This document shows, piece after piece, positions 1-8,905 of a stretch of DNA of 64,000 nucleotides. The position numbers were made by a program, and so were the translations under genes. The notes under the pieces were generated by a model. The model was not told where the DNA came from, did no database searches, and saw nothing but the letters and a program-made list of their open reading frames with translations. This stretch comes from JAXMCI01 sp046349435 (GTDB lineage Bacteria > Pseudomonadota > Alphaproteobacteria > Dongiales > Dongiaceae): the NCBI GenBank assembly GCA_046349435.1, contig JAXMCI010000003.1, forward strand, positions 1 to 64,000, in the 5' to 3' direction. How positions within the stretch are numbered: position 1 is the first letter of the stretch; each line of letters starts with the position of its first letter.

Positions 1-147
1 CTGATCGGCGTGCTGATCATGGTGATGATCCGCAACGGCCTCAACCTGCTCGGCGTGTCGCCCTTCTGGCAGGGCTCGGCGATCGGCGGCATCATCATCG
101 CCGCGCTGCTCGTCGAGCGGCTGGTCAGCGCCCGCACCTCGCGATGA
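1..147 (+). CDS. C-terminus of a sugar ABC transporter permease (RbsC-like), partial
   Basis: The window opens inside a reading frame that ends at a TGA at 145-147. The 48 visible residues contain two hydrophobic stretches joined by a short loop (NGLNLLGVSPFWQ) and end in a basic tail. This is the usual C-terminal end of RbsC/XylH-type inner-membrane permeases of carbohydrate importers. With denD downstream and an RbsABC-type set at 3-7.6 kb, it is probably part of a sugar or sugar-acid uptake operon that lies mainly outside the window. The substrate cannot be told. Confidence 0.7.
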   Translation: MIGVLIMVMIRNGLNLLGVSPFWQGSAIGGIIIAALLVERLVSARTSR

Positions 148-176
148 TGCTGCGCTTCCCATGGCCGTCGCGTTTG

Positions 177-271
177 CCTCATCCTTCGACAGGCTCAGAA
201 TGAGGCCTCTTGCATCGCGCCCGATCCCCGAACCTCGTCCTGAGCCTGTCGAAGGGCGAGGTCGGCACGGC
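177..271. repeat. REP-like inverted repeat (CTTCGACAGGCTCAG family)
   Basis: An arm at 177-205 (core CTTCGACAGGCTCAG) is answered by its reverse complement at 233-271 (core CTGAGCCTGTCGAAG). The same element recurs at 21659-21735 and 39751-39890. Such paired palindromic intergenic elements are common in GC-rich Proteobacteria and are probably REP/BIME-type repeats. Here it lies between the permease end and denD and could also fold at the mRNA level. Confidence 0.7.
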
Positions 272-390
272 AGTGCCGGCACGCGGCCCTCACGCGTCGA
301 CAAGCTCGGCATGACGGATAGCCGGACGTCGCCTCGACCGAGCCCGACCCCGGATACCAGGCAGAACTCACCTCAGGGAGTCCCCACCAC

Positions 391-1380
391 ATGCATGTCT
401 TGATCATCGGTGCGGCCGGCATGATCGGCCGCAAGCTCGTCGACCGCCTCGTCGCCGACGGCAAGCTCGGCGCCAGCCCGGTCACCCGCCTGTCGCTGGT
501 CGACGTGGTCGCGCCCGAGGTGCCGGCCGGCTTCAAGGGCCAGGCCACGGCCGAGGTCGCCGACCTCGCCGCGCCGGGCACGGCGGCGAAGCTGGTCGCC
601 GGCCGGCCGGACATGATCTTCCATCTCGCCGCGATCGTCTCCGGCGAGGCCGAGGCCGATTTCGACAAGGGCTACCGCATCAACCTCGACGGCACGCGGT
701 TCCTGTTCGAGGCGGTCCGCCAGGAGGGGCTGAAGTCGCCCTACCGGCCGCGGCTCGTCTTCACCTCCTCGATCGCGGTGTTCGGCGCGCCGTTCCCCGA
801 CCAGATCGGCGACGAGTTCCTGACCGCGCCGCTGACCAGCTACGGCACGCAGAAGGCGATCGGCGAGCTGCTGCTCGCCGACTATTCGCGCCGCCAGTTC
901 TTCGACGGCGTCGGCATCCGGCTGCCGACCATCTGCGTCCGGCCGGGCAAGCCGAACAAGGCCGCCTCGGGCTTCTTCTCCAACATCCTGCGCGAGCCGC
1001 TGGCGGGGAAGGAGGCGGTGCTGCCGGTCGCCGAGGACGTCCGCCACTGGCACGCCAGCCCGCGCGCGGCCATCGGCTTCCTGATCCGCGCCGCCACCAT
1101 GGACCTGGAGCCGCTGGGCGCCCGCCGCACCCTCAGCATGCCCGGCCTCTCGGCCACCGTCGGCGAGCAGATCGCCGCACTCCGCCGAGTCGCCGGCGAC
1201 AAGGTCGCCAGCCTGATCCGCCGCGAGCCCGACCCGGTGATCGCCAAGATCGTCTCCGGCTGGCCGCGCAACTTCGACGCCAGGCGCGCCACCGCGCTCG
1301 GCTTCACCGCCGAGAAGAGCTTCGACGACATCATCCGCATCCACATCGAGGACGAGCTCGGCGGCCGCATCGGCGGCTGA
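391..1380 (+). CDS. denD: NAD-dependent epimerase/dehydratase, D-erythronate dehydrogenase-like
   Basis: The 329-residue protein is an extended SDR with the Rossmann motif GAAGMIG at residues 7-13, the Ser pair of TSSIAVFG at 126-127 and the catalytic Y151-x3-K155 (YGTQK). The conserved C-terminal part (IRLPTICVRPGKPN, then HASPRAAIGFL) matches DenD, which oxidises D-erythronate at C2 in tetronate catabolism. The start has AGGGAG upstream. An ABC permease precedes it, which fits sugar-acid uptake. The tetronate kinase, isomerase and aldolase usually found with denD are not in the window, so the exact substrate is inferred. Confidence 0.8.
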   Translation: MHVLIIGAAGMIGRKLVDRLVADGKLGASPVTRLSLVDVVAPEVPAGFKGQATAEVADLAAPGTAAKLVAGRPDMIFHLAAIVSGEAEADFDKGYRINLDGTRFLFEAVRQEGLKSPYRPRLVFTSSIAVFGAPFPDQIGDEFLTAPLTSYGTQKAIGELLLADYSRRQFFDGVGIRLPTICVRPGKPNKAASGFFSNILREPLAGKEAVLPVAEDVRHWHASPRAAIGFLIRAATMDLEPLGARRTLSMPGLSATVGEQIAALRRVAGDKVASLIRREPDPVIAKIVSGWPRNFDARRATALGFTAEKSFDDIIRIHIEDELGGRIGG

Positions 1381-1681
1381 TGGCTCCGTCTCCGCCTATG
1401 GGAGCGGGGCGGGCGCGCCGGCCAGACGAGCACCGCCGGTAGCGCGCATCGCGTACGTGGCCTCCAGTCGCCGGGCTTGTCCCGCGTCCCGTAGAATGCG
1501 TCGTCAATCGTCGCGACCCGGGCTGGTGAGGCTGCTGGATCTGGGAGGGTAGCGCTGCGCGTCGCCGCGCCCCGCCCGACCTTGATGTGATTTCATCATG
1601 CCGTGCCGTGGCTTCGGGTGACCGAGGCGGCGCCGACGTGGGCGGAACCTCGGTTCGTCGCCTCGATCGTTTCCCCGGAGC
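1381..1681. other. Intergenic region, no gene recognised
   Basis: About 300 bases between denD and the decayed minus-strand gene. The open frames here have the arginine-rich composition of high-GC shadow frames. No tRNA, terminator or promoter stands out. GC content starts to fall near 1690, marking the edge of the lower-GC gene. Confidence 0.4.
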
Positions 1682-2789
1682 CTATCCCGGCGTCGGATTT
1701 TCCATGACTGCATCCAGCATCATCGACTGGATCGAATCGAGCAATTCATTGGCTGCAGAAATTCTTGGCCTCTTCGGCGTACGTGTCCTTGTAGTCATTT
1801 ATCAAATCTGGGTCGGGAGTCTCCGTCTGCGGCAGCACTATCTTCGGGAAGCGGTTGACAACGGTTCTTGCTTCTCACGGCGTTTCTCTTCGCTCGTGCA
1901 TTTTTCTCTCGAGGTTTGTAAGTCGCCGCTGCTCGTTCTTGGTCGGAGTTTTTCCGTCTTTCAGCGTCGTTACCGTGTTCAACGGGACGCGGACGATCTG
2001 GCCATTCTGCAGAGTCGCGTCGAACGAAAGGTCAGGAAAGCTGCCACCCTTCGTCGTCTTTGAATCCAAGTCTCTGAGGAATTGCTCCGGTTCTGATGCT
2101 CCACCAATATGCTCGAACATCCAGTACTTGTCGGCAGCGGCTTGTTTGCATGCCTCGAGCAGGATCTGGTTGGCCTCCCTCGTGAGCGGGTTGCCGAGCC
2201 GTCCGTGCGGGTTGCTCTCGAGGATGAAATCCGTGAAGCCCTTGATGAATGGCTCCGGGCCGGCGGCGACCGGGATCCTGGTGGTCTTCGGGGGAATGTT
2301 GCCCGGGGGCCTGGACGGCCTGACGTTCTGCGGCGGCTCCGGGATTTGCTGCCCGGGCAGCGGATCGGCAGGCGATGGGCTTGGAACGGGTGCAATGGGT
2401 GTCGGTGCGGGACCGGATGGCGGCTGGACGGTGATTGGCCTGCCCTGAAAACGAAAGCCTCCGATTCCCCCGAGAGATGGAAGCAGTATCGGGGCATTCT
2501 TCGGCGCATCGCGAAGCGCGTGGTAGATGTCAGGATGGTCCCTGAGCCATTCATCCATCGAATCGACTGCATCCCCCAGGAGATCGAGGACGGGGCCGCT
2601 CAGCACGTTTGCGGGACGAATCGAATCGGGCCGCTGGTCCTGGATGGGCATTGGCCTCGAGGCCGCGAGGAGCGGCGTGGGGACCTGCTCGGTCTCGGCC
2701 GGTTGCGGGCCGAGCAGCAGCGAGCGGGCGGCACGTCTTGAGCGCTGGCTGGGCGACAGCAGTCCCCCAACCCCGAGCGGAAGGGGCAT
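1682..2789 (-). pseudogene. Proline-rich hypothetical protein with decayed C-terminus
   Basis: An open frame of 304 codons runs from ATG 2789 to a TGA at 1875-1877. It has a long proline-rich middle section (about residues 110-175) and a globular C-terminal part with a KGGSFPDLSFD motif and an NTVTTLKDG segment, reminiscent of small nuclease or polymorphic-toxin domains but not assignable. Reading on past the TGA in the same frame gives 42 more protein-like codons (including NRFPKIVLPQTETPDPDL) to a TGA at 1746-1748. A +1 shift then yields a second protein-like stretch (AANELLDSIQSMMLDAV) ending at a TAG at 1682-1684. This suggests one longer protein broken by a nonsense change and a frameshift. 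GC is lower than in the neighbours. Function unknown. Confidence 0.45.
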
Positions 2790-2984
2790 GGCTGGCCTCG
2801 TTGGGAGATATCGCGGGGTGCGCTGGGGACGGGGAAGCCGTCATGCCAAGCGCAGCATTACCATAATACGCACGCAATTACGTGTAAAGCGGTATCTTTG
2901 GCGTGCGACGATGGCGGATGGCGGGCGGACGAGGTCGCCCCGACCCTCGGCGAGCCCTGCCACGACGCGCCGCCGCGCACGGGC

Positions 2985-3016
2985 TTGAACGTTAAAACCC
3001 AATGATACTACCATTG
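2985..3016 (+). promoter_or_regulatory. Putative promoter and operator of the RbsABC-type operon
   Basis: TTGAAC at 2985-2990 is followed after 18 bases by TACCAT at 3009-3014, a reasonable sigma-70-like pair about 75 bases before the ATG at 3091. A perfect inverted repeat, CAATG-N7-CATTG (3000-3016), lies across the -10 element. Its reverse strand contains TGGTAGTATCA, close to operators of FCD-type GntR repressors. The regulator itself is not identified. Confidence 0.4.
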
Positions 3017-3090
3017 CCCCCGGGTCCAGTCCTGGAGGGAAACTGGGCAATCGCTGACGATCTCCAACATCGACAGACAGGGAGAGGCAA

Positions 3091-4167
3091 ATGCGCAAGA
3101 GGGTGCATCTCGTTTGCGGGGCCGCGCTCGTCGGGCTCCTGAGCGCAGGAGCCGCCGCGGCTCAGGATGGCGTCGCCACCGGTGACACCTCGAAGATGCG
3201 GATCGCGCTGACCGACGGCTTCAGCTCCAACGCCTGGGAGCAGTCGGCCTGGAATTCCTGGAAGGCGGTGGCCGAGCAGGCGGTGAAGGACGGGGTGATC
3301 AAGGAGCAGAAGATCATCACCGGCAACGACGACCCGGCGCAGCAGATCACCCAGCTGCAGAACCTCGTGCTCGAGGGCTTCAACGCCATCGTCGTCGACG
3401 CCGCCTCGCCGACCGCGCTCAATGGCGGCATCAAGGATGCCTGCGACGCCGGCATCATCGTCGTCGTCTACGACTCGCTCGCCACCGAGCCCTGCGCCAT
3501 CAAGCTGAACGTGGACTACCACGATTACGGCGTGCAGGAGACCGAGTACATGGCCAAGCAGCTCGGCGGCAAGGGCAACATCCTGGAGATCCGCGGCGTC
3601 GCCGGCTCGCAGGTCGACATCGACATCTCCGCCGGGATCAACGAGACGCTGAAGAAATATCCCGGGATGAAGAAGGTCGGCACCGTCTACGGCAACTGGG
3701 ACGGCACCGTGACGCAGAAGCAGGTGGCGACCGTGCTGCCGACCCTGCCGCAGGTCGACGGGGTGCTCGACCAGGGCGGCGACGGCTTCGGCGCCTACCA
3801 GGCCTTCAAGGCGGCGAACCGGCCGATCCCGGTGATCATCATGGGCAACCGGCAGGACGAGCTGGCGCTCTGGAAGGAGATGAAGGCCAAGGGCTACCAG
3901 ACCTACTCGGTGTCCTCGACGCCGGGCATGTCGACCATCGCCTTCTGGGTGGCGCAGCAGGCGCTGGCCGGCAAGAAGGTGCCGAACACCGTCAACGTCC
4001 CGCTGCTGGCGATCCACGAGGACACGCTCGACGCCTGGCTGGCGGCCACGCCGGTCGGCACCGCCGCCTCGCCGCACTACACCAAGGAGGACGCGGTCGA
4101 GCTGATCGACGCCACCGTCGCCGGCAAGAGCGGCAGCGCGCTGCCGCAGCCCAAGATCCCGCAATAG
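3091..4167 (+). CDS. Sugar ABC transporter substrate-binding protein (RbsB-like)
   Basis: The 358-residue periplasmic binding protein has an N-terminal signal peptide (MRKR basic start, hydrophobic core, cleavage after about residue 24 at AAA-QD) and a type I periplasmic fold. Typical features are SNAWEQSAWNSW near the start, QNLVLEGFNAIVVDAASP and GDGFGAYQAFKAA. It would deliver a sugar or sugar derivative to the importer encoded immediately downstream. A strong GGGAGAGG site precedes the ATG. It is the first gene of an operon continuing to 8.5 kb. The ligand cannot be deduced from sequence alone. Confidence 0.88.
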   Translation: MRKRVHLVCGAALVGLLSAGAAAAQDGVATGDTSKMRIALTDGFSSNAWEQSAWNSWKAVAEQAVKDGVIKEQKIITGNDDPAQQITQLQNLVLEGFNAIVVDAASPTALNGGIKDACDAGIIVVVYDSLATEPCAIKLNVDYHDYGVQETEYMAKQLGGKGNILEIRGVAGSQVDIDISAGINETLKKYPGMKKVGTVYGNWDGTVTQKQVATVLPTLPQVDGVLDQGGDGFGAYQAFKAANRPIPVIIMGNRQDELALWKEMKAKGYQTYSVSSTPGMSTIAFWVAQQALAGKKVPNTVNVPLLAIHEDTLDAWLAATPVGTAASPHYTKEDAVELIDATVAGKSGSALPQPKIPQ

Positions 4168-4187
4168 CCAGGGCCGTCCCGCCGGGC

Positions 4188-5663
4188 ATGACCGCGGAGC
4201 GCGTCGAGGGAGGGGAAGCGGGCGCCGCTTCCCTTCTTTCGTTGCAGGGCATCAGCAAGGCCTTCGGCCCGGTCGAGGCGCTGCGCTCGGTCGACCTCCG
4301 GCTCGACCGCGGCGAGCTGCTCGGGCTGATCGGCCATAACGGCGCCGGCAAGAGCACGCTGATGAACGTGCTGATGGGCGTGGTGCTGCCCGACCGCGGC
4401 ACGCTCGCCGTCGACGGCCAGGCCGTGGCGGGCGACAACCACCCCGCCCGGGCGCACGCGCTCGGCCTGCGCTGCGTCTTCCAGGAGCTCTCGCTCTGCC
4501 CCAACCTCAACGCCGTCGAGAACACGCTGATGGTCCATCCGGGGCTGGGCGGCCTCGGCTGGGAGAAGCGGGCCCGGGGGCTGATCGCCGGGGTGCTCGG
4601 CGACATCTTCCCCGGCAACCGGATCGATGTGCGCGCGCCCGTATCCGGCCTGCCGATCGGCGAGCGGCAGATGATCGAGATCGCCCGCGCCTTCACCGAG
4701 AGCGACGCGCCGGCCAAGATCGTCATCCTCGACGAGCCGACCTCGTCGCTCGATTCCACCGCCGCCGAGCAGCTGCTGGCCTATCTCCGCCGCTCCGCCG
4801 CCGGCGGGCGGGCCTGCATCCTGATCAGCCACAAGCTGAACGAGGTGCTGAACCACACCCACCGCATCGTCGTGATGAAGGATGCGCGGGTGGTCGCCGA
4901 CATTGCCGCCGCCGGCCTGTCGCGGGACCGGCTGTTCGAGCTGATGGGCGCGGTCGCCCGGCCGGAGACCGCGCCCGCCAGCGCGCCCGTGCTGGGCGAG
5001 CGCCGGATCGAGATCGCCGGGGCCGGCGGCGAGCCGGGGCTGCACGTCCAGGCCGGCGAGGTGGTCGGCCTCGCCGGTCTCGCCGGCCACGGCCAGAAGG
5101 AGACGCTGCGCCGCATCTACCGCGCCGCGCGCACCCGCCGCGACCGGGGCTGCCGGGTCAGCGGCGCCGCCGCCTATGTCAGCGGCGACCGGCAGCGCGA
5201 GGGCATCTTCCCGCTCTGGTCGATCGCCGCCAACATCACGCTGGCGAGCATGCACCGGCTGGCCCATGGCGGCTTCATCGGGGCGGCGGCGGAGGCGGCC
5301 CTGGCGGAGCGCTGGCGGCAGCGGATCGGCATTCGCAGCTCCGGCGCCGACCAGCCGATCCTGGCGCTCAGCGGCGGCAACCGCCAGAAGGCGCTGGTGG
5401 CGCGCGCCTTCGCCACCGAGTCGGAGATCATCCTGTTCGACGATCCGACGCGCGGCGTCGACATCGGCACCAAGCGCGAGCTCTACGACCAGATCCGCGC
5501 CGCGGCGGGCGGCGGCCGGTCGTTCCTCTGGTACACCACCGAGAACGACGAGCTCTTCCTCTGCGACCGGGTCTACGTCTTCCACGAGCGCCGGGTGGTC
5601 GACGAGATCGCCCGGGCCGAGCTGACCGAGGAGCGCCTGATCCGCGCCTCGTTCGAGCAATGA
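4188..5663 (+). CDS. Sugar ABC transporter ATPase, duplicated NBD (RbsA-like)
   Basis: The 491-residue ATPase carries two nucleotide-binding domains. The first has Walker A GHNGAGKST from residue 49 and Walker B IVILDEPTS, with an atypical signature region (SGLPIGERQ). The second has a degenerate Walker A (AGLAGHGQKET) but a good LSGGNRQK signature and a DDPTRGVD Walker B. This asymmetry is normal for RbsA/MglA/XylG ATPases. It energises the two permeases that follow; its stop overlaps the first permease start (ATGA at 5660). Confidence 0.9.
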   Translation: MTAERVEGGEAGAASLLSLQGISKAFGPVEALRSVDLRLDRGELLGLIGHNGAGKSTLMNVLMGVVLPDRGTLAVDGQAVAGDNHPARAHALGLRCVFQELSLCPNLNAVENTLMVHPGLGGLGWEKRARGLIAGVLGDIFPGNRIDVRAPVSGLPIGERQMIEIARAFTESDAPAKIVILDEPTSSLDSTAAEQLLAYLRRSAAGGRACILISHKLNEVLNHTHRIVVMKDARVVADIAAAGLSRDRLFELMGAVARPETAPASAPVLGERRIEIAGAGGEPGLHVQAGEVVGLAGLAGHGQKETLRRIYRAARTRRDRGCRVSGAAAYVSGDRQREGIFPLWSIAANITLASMHRLAHGGFIGAAAEAALAERWRQRIGIRSSGADQPILALSGGNRQKALVARAFATESEIILFDDPTRGVDIGTKRELYDQIRAAAGGGRSFLWYTTENDELFLCDRVYVFHERRVVDEIARAELTEERLIRASFEQ

Positions 5664-6637
5664 CCCCGGCCGGCGCCCGCGCCACCCCGGCGATGCGGAT
5701 CGCCGATGCCGTCGGCGGCCTCGGCGTCCGCCGCTTCGGCCTGTCCCTGGTGGCGCTGGTGCTGATCCTCGCCATCGTCTTCTGGCTGCGCCCGAACGTC
5801 GCCAGCTACAACGGCCTCCGGCTGCTGCTCAACCTGTCGCCGGTCCTGGTCTTCACCGCGCTCGCCCAGATGTTCATCATGACGGCGGGCGACATCGACC
5901 TCGGCATCGGCACCTTCGTCGGGCTGGTCGACTGCATCGCCGCCGGGCTGCTCAGCGACCAGCCGGCCGTGGCGCTCGCCCTGCTGGCCCTCTGCCCGGT
6001 CGCCTATGCCCTGATGGGCGCGCTCATCCACTGGCGCCAGCTGCCCTCGATCGTGGTGACGCTCGGCGCCTCCTTCGTCTGGCTCGGCCTGGCGCTGATG
6101 GTGCTGCCGCTGCCGGGCGGCACCGTGCCGAAGGCGCTGACCGCGCTGGTCCGCCTGCGCCCGCCCTACGTGCCGATGCCGATCCTGCTGGCGGCGGTCC
6201 CGATGGTGGCGGCGCACCTCATCCTCAACAAGCTGTCCTACGGCGTCGTGCTGCGCGGCATCGGCGGCAGCCTGGCCGCGGTCGAGCGCGCCGGACGCTC
6301 GACCCTGAAGGCGCGCATGGCGCTCTACGGCCTGGCCGGCATCTGCGGGGTCTGCGCCGGCCTCTGCCTGGCCGCGATCACCACCACCGGCGACGCCAAT
6401 GTCGGGCGCGGGCTGACCCTGGTCTCGATCGGCGGCGTCATCATCGGCGGCGGCGAGTTCGTCGGCGGCATCGTCTCGCCGATCGGCACCGTGTTCGGCG
6501 CGCTGATCATGCAGCTCTCCGGCTCGCTGCTCAGCTTCGCCTCGGTGCCGCCGGCCTGGCAGTACAGCATCCAGGGCGCCATATTGCTGGTCATCCTGGC
6601 GCTCCGCATCCTCACCGGAAGGCGCAAGACGGCATGA
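5660..6637 (+). CDS. Sugar ABC transporter permease (RbsC-like) 1
   Basis: A 325-residue integral membrane protein with about eight to ten hydrophobic segments. It has the conserved IMTAGDIDLGIGTFVGL stretch (residues about 73-89), the RbsC-family equivalent of SGGIDLSVGS, and a C-terminal SIGGVIIGGGEFVGG block. It overlaps the ATPase by four bases and the next permease by four bases (ATGA at 6634). It probably forms a heterodimeric channel with that second permease, since RbsC-type systems with two different permeases are known. Confidence 0.88.
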   Translation: MTPAGARATPAMRIADAVGGLGVRRFGLSLVALVLILAIVFWLRPNVASYNGLRLLLNLSPVLVFTALAQMFIMTAGDIDLGIGTFVGLVDCIAAGLLSDQPAVALALLALCPVAYALMGALIHWRQLPSIVVTLGASFVWLGLALMVLPLPGGTVPKALTALVRLRPPYVPMPILLAAVPMVAAHLILNKLSYGVVLRGIGGSLAAVERAGRSTLKARMALYGLAGICGVCAGLCLAAITTTGDANVGRGLTLVSIGGVIIGGGEFVGGIVSPIGTVFGALIMQLSGSLLSFASVPPAWQYSIQGAILLVILALRILTGRRKTA

Positions 6638-7590
6638 GCAAGCTCGATGCCCGCCGGCTGCTGGCGCAGCCCTGGTTCTATGCGACGGCGGGGGCGATCC
6701 TGGTCTGGCTGGTGATCCTGGCCTATTCCCGCGGGACCGGCGGCGGCGCCGTGGTCTCCGCCGCCCTCAACTACTCGGTGTTCTTCGCCGTGGTCGGGCT
6801 CGGCCAGATGATCGTCATGGCGAGCGGCGCCGGCAACATCGACCTCTCCGTGCCGGCCAACATCACGCTCGCCGCCTACCTCTCGACCGGGCAGATGGAG
6901 GGCGGCAATGCCGGCCTGCTGGCCGGCCTCGCCGCCGGCCTCGGCAGCGGCCTCGTGATCGGCGCGGTGAACGCCTTCCTGATCCTCGCCTTCCGCATCC
7001 CGCCGATGGTGGCGACGCTGGCCTGCGGCCTGGTGCTGGAGTCGCTGACCTTCGTCTATTCCCGGATCTCGGTCGCCAAGCCTGCGCCGCTGCTGGCCGA
7101 CTTCACCACCGGCCAGGTGCTCGGCCTGCCCTACGTCACCCTGGCCGCGCTGGCCGCCTCGGTGGCGCTGGTCTACGTCCTCAGGCGCTCGACCTTCGGC
7201 CGCTCGCTCTTCGCCTGCGGCCAGAACGCGACCGCGGCCTGGCTCTCCGGCGTCAGCGTGCTCCGGACGCGCATCCTCGCCTACGTCCTCTGCGGCGGCC
7301 TGACCGCGCTCGCCGGCGTCCTCTTCGCCGGCTTCGTCGGCGGGCCCTCGCTCAACATGGGCAGCGAGTTCCTGCTCAGCTCGATCGCGGTGGTGGTGAT
7401 CGGCGGCACCAACGTGGCCGGCGGCCAGGCCAGCGTGGTCGGCACCTGGAGCGCCTCGCTGTTCCTCTTCCTGCTGCTCTCCATGCTCAACGTCTTCCAG
7501 GTCGATCCCGGCCTGCGCAACGTCATCACCGGCGTATTGATCATCGCGGTGCTGGCGCTGAACCGCACCAGCCGCATGCAGCAGGTCTAG
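6634..7590 (+). CDS. Sugar ABC transporter permease (RbsC-like) 2
   Basis: A 318-residue membrane protein of the same family as the preceding gene, with the matching motif MASGAGNIDLSVPANI (around residue 68) and SSIAVVVIGGTNVAGG near the C-terminus. The close head-to-tail packing of binding protein, ATPase and both permeases shows a complete importer. Downstream the lactonase gene starts three bases after its stop, so the transporter and the lactonase are translated from one mRNA. Confidence 0.88.
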   Translation: MSKLDARRLLAQPWFYATAGAILVWLVILAYSRGTGGGAVVSAALNYSVFFAVVGLGQMIVMASGAGNIDLSVPANITLAAYLSTGQMEGGNAGLLAGLAAGLGSGLVIGAVNAFLILAFRIPPMVATLACGLVLESLTFVYSRISVAKPAPLLADFTTGQVLGLPYVTLAALAASVALVYVLRRSTFGRSLFACGQNATAAWLSGVSVLRTRILAYVLCGGLTALAGVLFAGFVGGPSLNMGSEFLLSSIAVVVIGGTNVAGGQASVVGTWSASLFLFLLLSMLNVFQVDPGLRNVITGVLIIAVLALNRTSRMQQV

Positions 7591-7593
7591 CCC

Positions 7594-8478
7594 GTGGGCG
7601 CGATGACGCCGCCCGTCGAGGTGCTTGCCGAGGGCATCGGGCATGCCGAAGGGCCGTGCGTCCTGCCCGACGGCCGCGTCGTCTTCACCGACACCTTCCG
7701 CAGCCAGATCGTCGCCTGGCAGGCCGGCCAGGGCGTCCGGCGCTATGCCTATACCGGCGGCGCGCCCAATTCCTGCCTGCTCGGCAGCGACGGCCACGTC
7801 TACGTCGCCAACTGCCCGACCGCGGGGCGCTGGATCGCCCCCGACCGGCGGCCCGGCTGCATCCAGCGCGCGACGCCGGAGGGCCGGGTCGAGATCGTCG
7901 CGGCTGCGGCCGACGGCGTGCCGCTGGACGGGGTCAACGACCTCTGCTTCGGCCCGGACGGGCGGATCTACTTTACCGATTCGGGCGACTACGCGCCCGA
8001 CACCCGGCACCACCCCGGCCGGATCTGCGTGCTCGAGCGGGACGGCACCGCGCATATCCTGGAGGAGCTCGACCACACCTATCCCAACGGCATCGTGGCC
8101 GAGGCCGACGGCTCGATCGTCTGGGTCGAGTCCTATACGCTGAGGATGATCCGCCGCCGCCCCGACGGGGCGAAGCAGGTGATCCACGAGTTCGCCGCGG
8201 GCCACATACCGGACGGCTTCAAGATCGACGCCGGCGGCAACTTCTGGGTGACCACGGTGACCTCCGGCGGCATCGACATCGTCTCGCGCGACGGCGCCGC
8301 GCTGGGCTTCGTCGCGCTCGACGCCGTGCCGCTCAACTGCATCTTCGACGGCACGTCGCTCTACGTCACCGATTTCGGCAAGGCCGACCCCGCCGACCCG
8401 GCGCCGCTGACCGGCCGCCTGCTGCGGGCCGAGGTCGGCCAGCGCGGCATGCCGCTCTTCGGCGGCGCCATCGGATAG
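7594..8478 (+). CDS. SMP-30/gluconolactonase family lactonase
   Basis: The 294-residue six-bladed propeller protein has the family's metal-binding landmarks: HAEGP (residues 17-21), DGVNDLCFGPDGRIYFTD in the middle, HTYPNGIV and HIPDGFKIDAGGNFWVT. These enzymes hydrolyse sugar lactones to aldonic acids with a divalent metal. A GTG at 7594 is taken as start because it lies next to the preceding stop; ATG 7603 is also possible. Its place behind a sugar importer suggests it opens a lactone formed from the imported sugar. Confidence 0.85.
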   Translation: MGAMTPPVEVLAEGIGHAEGPCVLPDGRVVFTDTFRSQIVAWQAGQGVRRYAYTGGAPNSCLLGSDGHVYVANCPTAGRWIAPDRRPGCIQRATPEGRVEIVAAAADGVPLDGVNDLCFGPDGRIYFTDSGDYAPDTRHHPGRICVLERDGTAHILEELDHTYPNGIVAEADGSIVWVESYTLRMIRRRPDGAKQVIHEFAAGHIPDGFKIDAGGNFWVTTVTSGGIDIVSRDGAALGFVALDAVPLNCIFDGTSLYVTDFGKADPADPAPLTGRLLRAEVGQRGMPLFGGAIG

Positions 8479-8482
8479 CGCG

Positions 8483-8857
8483 ATGGCGCCGGCCGCCCGC
8501 AAGCCCGACATCCGCCTCAAGCGGGCCTACGAGCCGCCCGCCGCCGAGGATGGCACCCGGATCCTGGTCGACCGGCTGTGGCCGCGCGGGGTGCGCAAGC
8601 CGGACCTCGCGATCGACCGCTGGCTGAAGGAGGTGGCGCCGAGCGCGGACCTGCGCCGCTGGTTCGGCCACGACCCGGCGCGCTGGGCCGAGTTCCGCCG
8701 CCGCTACGCGGCCGAGCTCGCGGCCAATCCGGAGCCGCTGGCGGAGCTGCGGCGGGCGGCCGCGGCGGGCCGGGTGACGCTGGTCTATGCCGCCCGCGAC
8801 GAGGCGCACAACCACGCGGTCCTGCTCCGCGAGCTGCTCGCCGGCAGGGGCGCCTGA
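8483..8857 (+). CDS. DUF488 (YeaO-like) family protein
   Basis: A small 124-residue protein with the DUF488 pattern: KRAYEPP near the N-terminus, RILVDRLWPRGVRK, a LRRWFGHDPARWAEFRRRY block and a C-terminal TLVYAARDEAHNHAVLL. The family is widespread, soluble and of unknown function. It starts four bases after the lactonase stop and may be co-transcribed, but it is unlikely to belong to the sugar pathway. Confidence 0.85.
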   Translation: MAPAARKPDIRLKRAYEPPAAEDGTRILVDRLWPRGVRKPDLAIDRWLKEVAPSADLRRWFGHDPARWAEFRRRYAAELAANPEPLAELRRAAAAGRVTLVYAARDEAHNHAVLLRELLAGRGA

Positions 8858-8905
8858 CCGCTCCCGCACTGGAACGCCGGCCGCTGCGGGCGTAGATCAG
8901 GGGCG

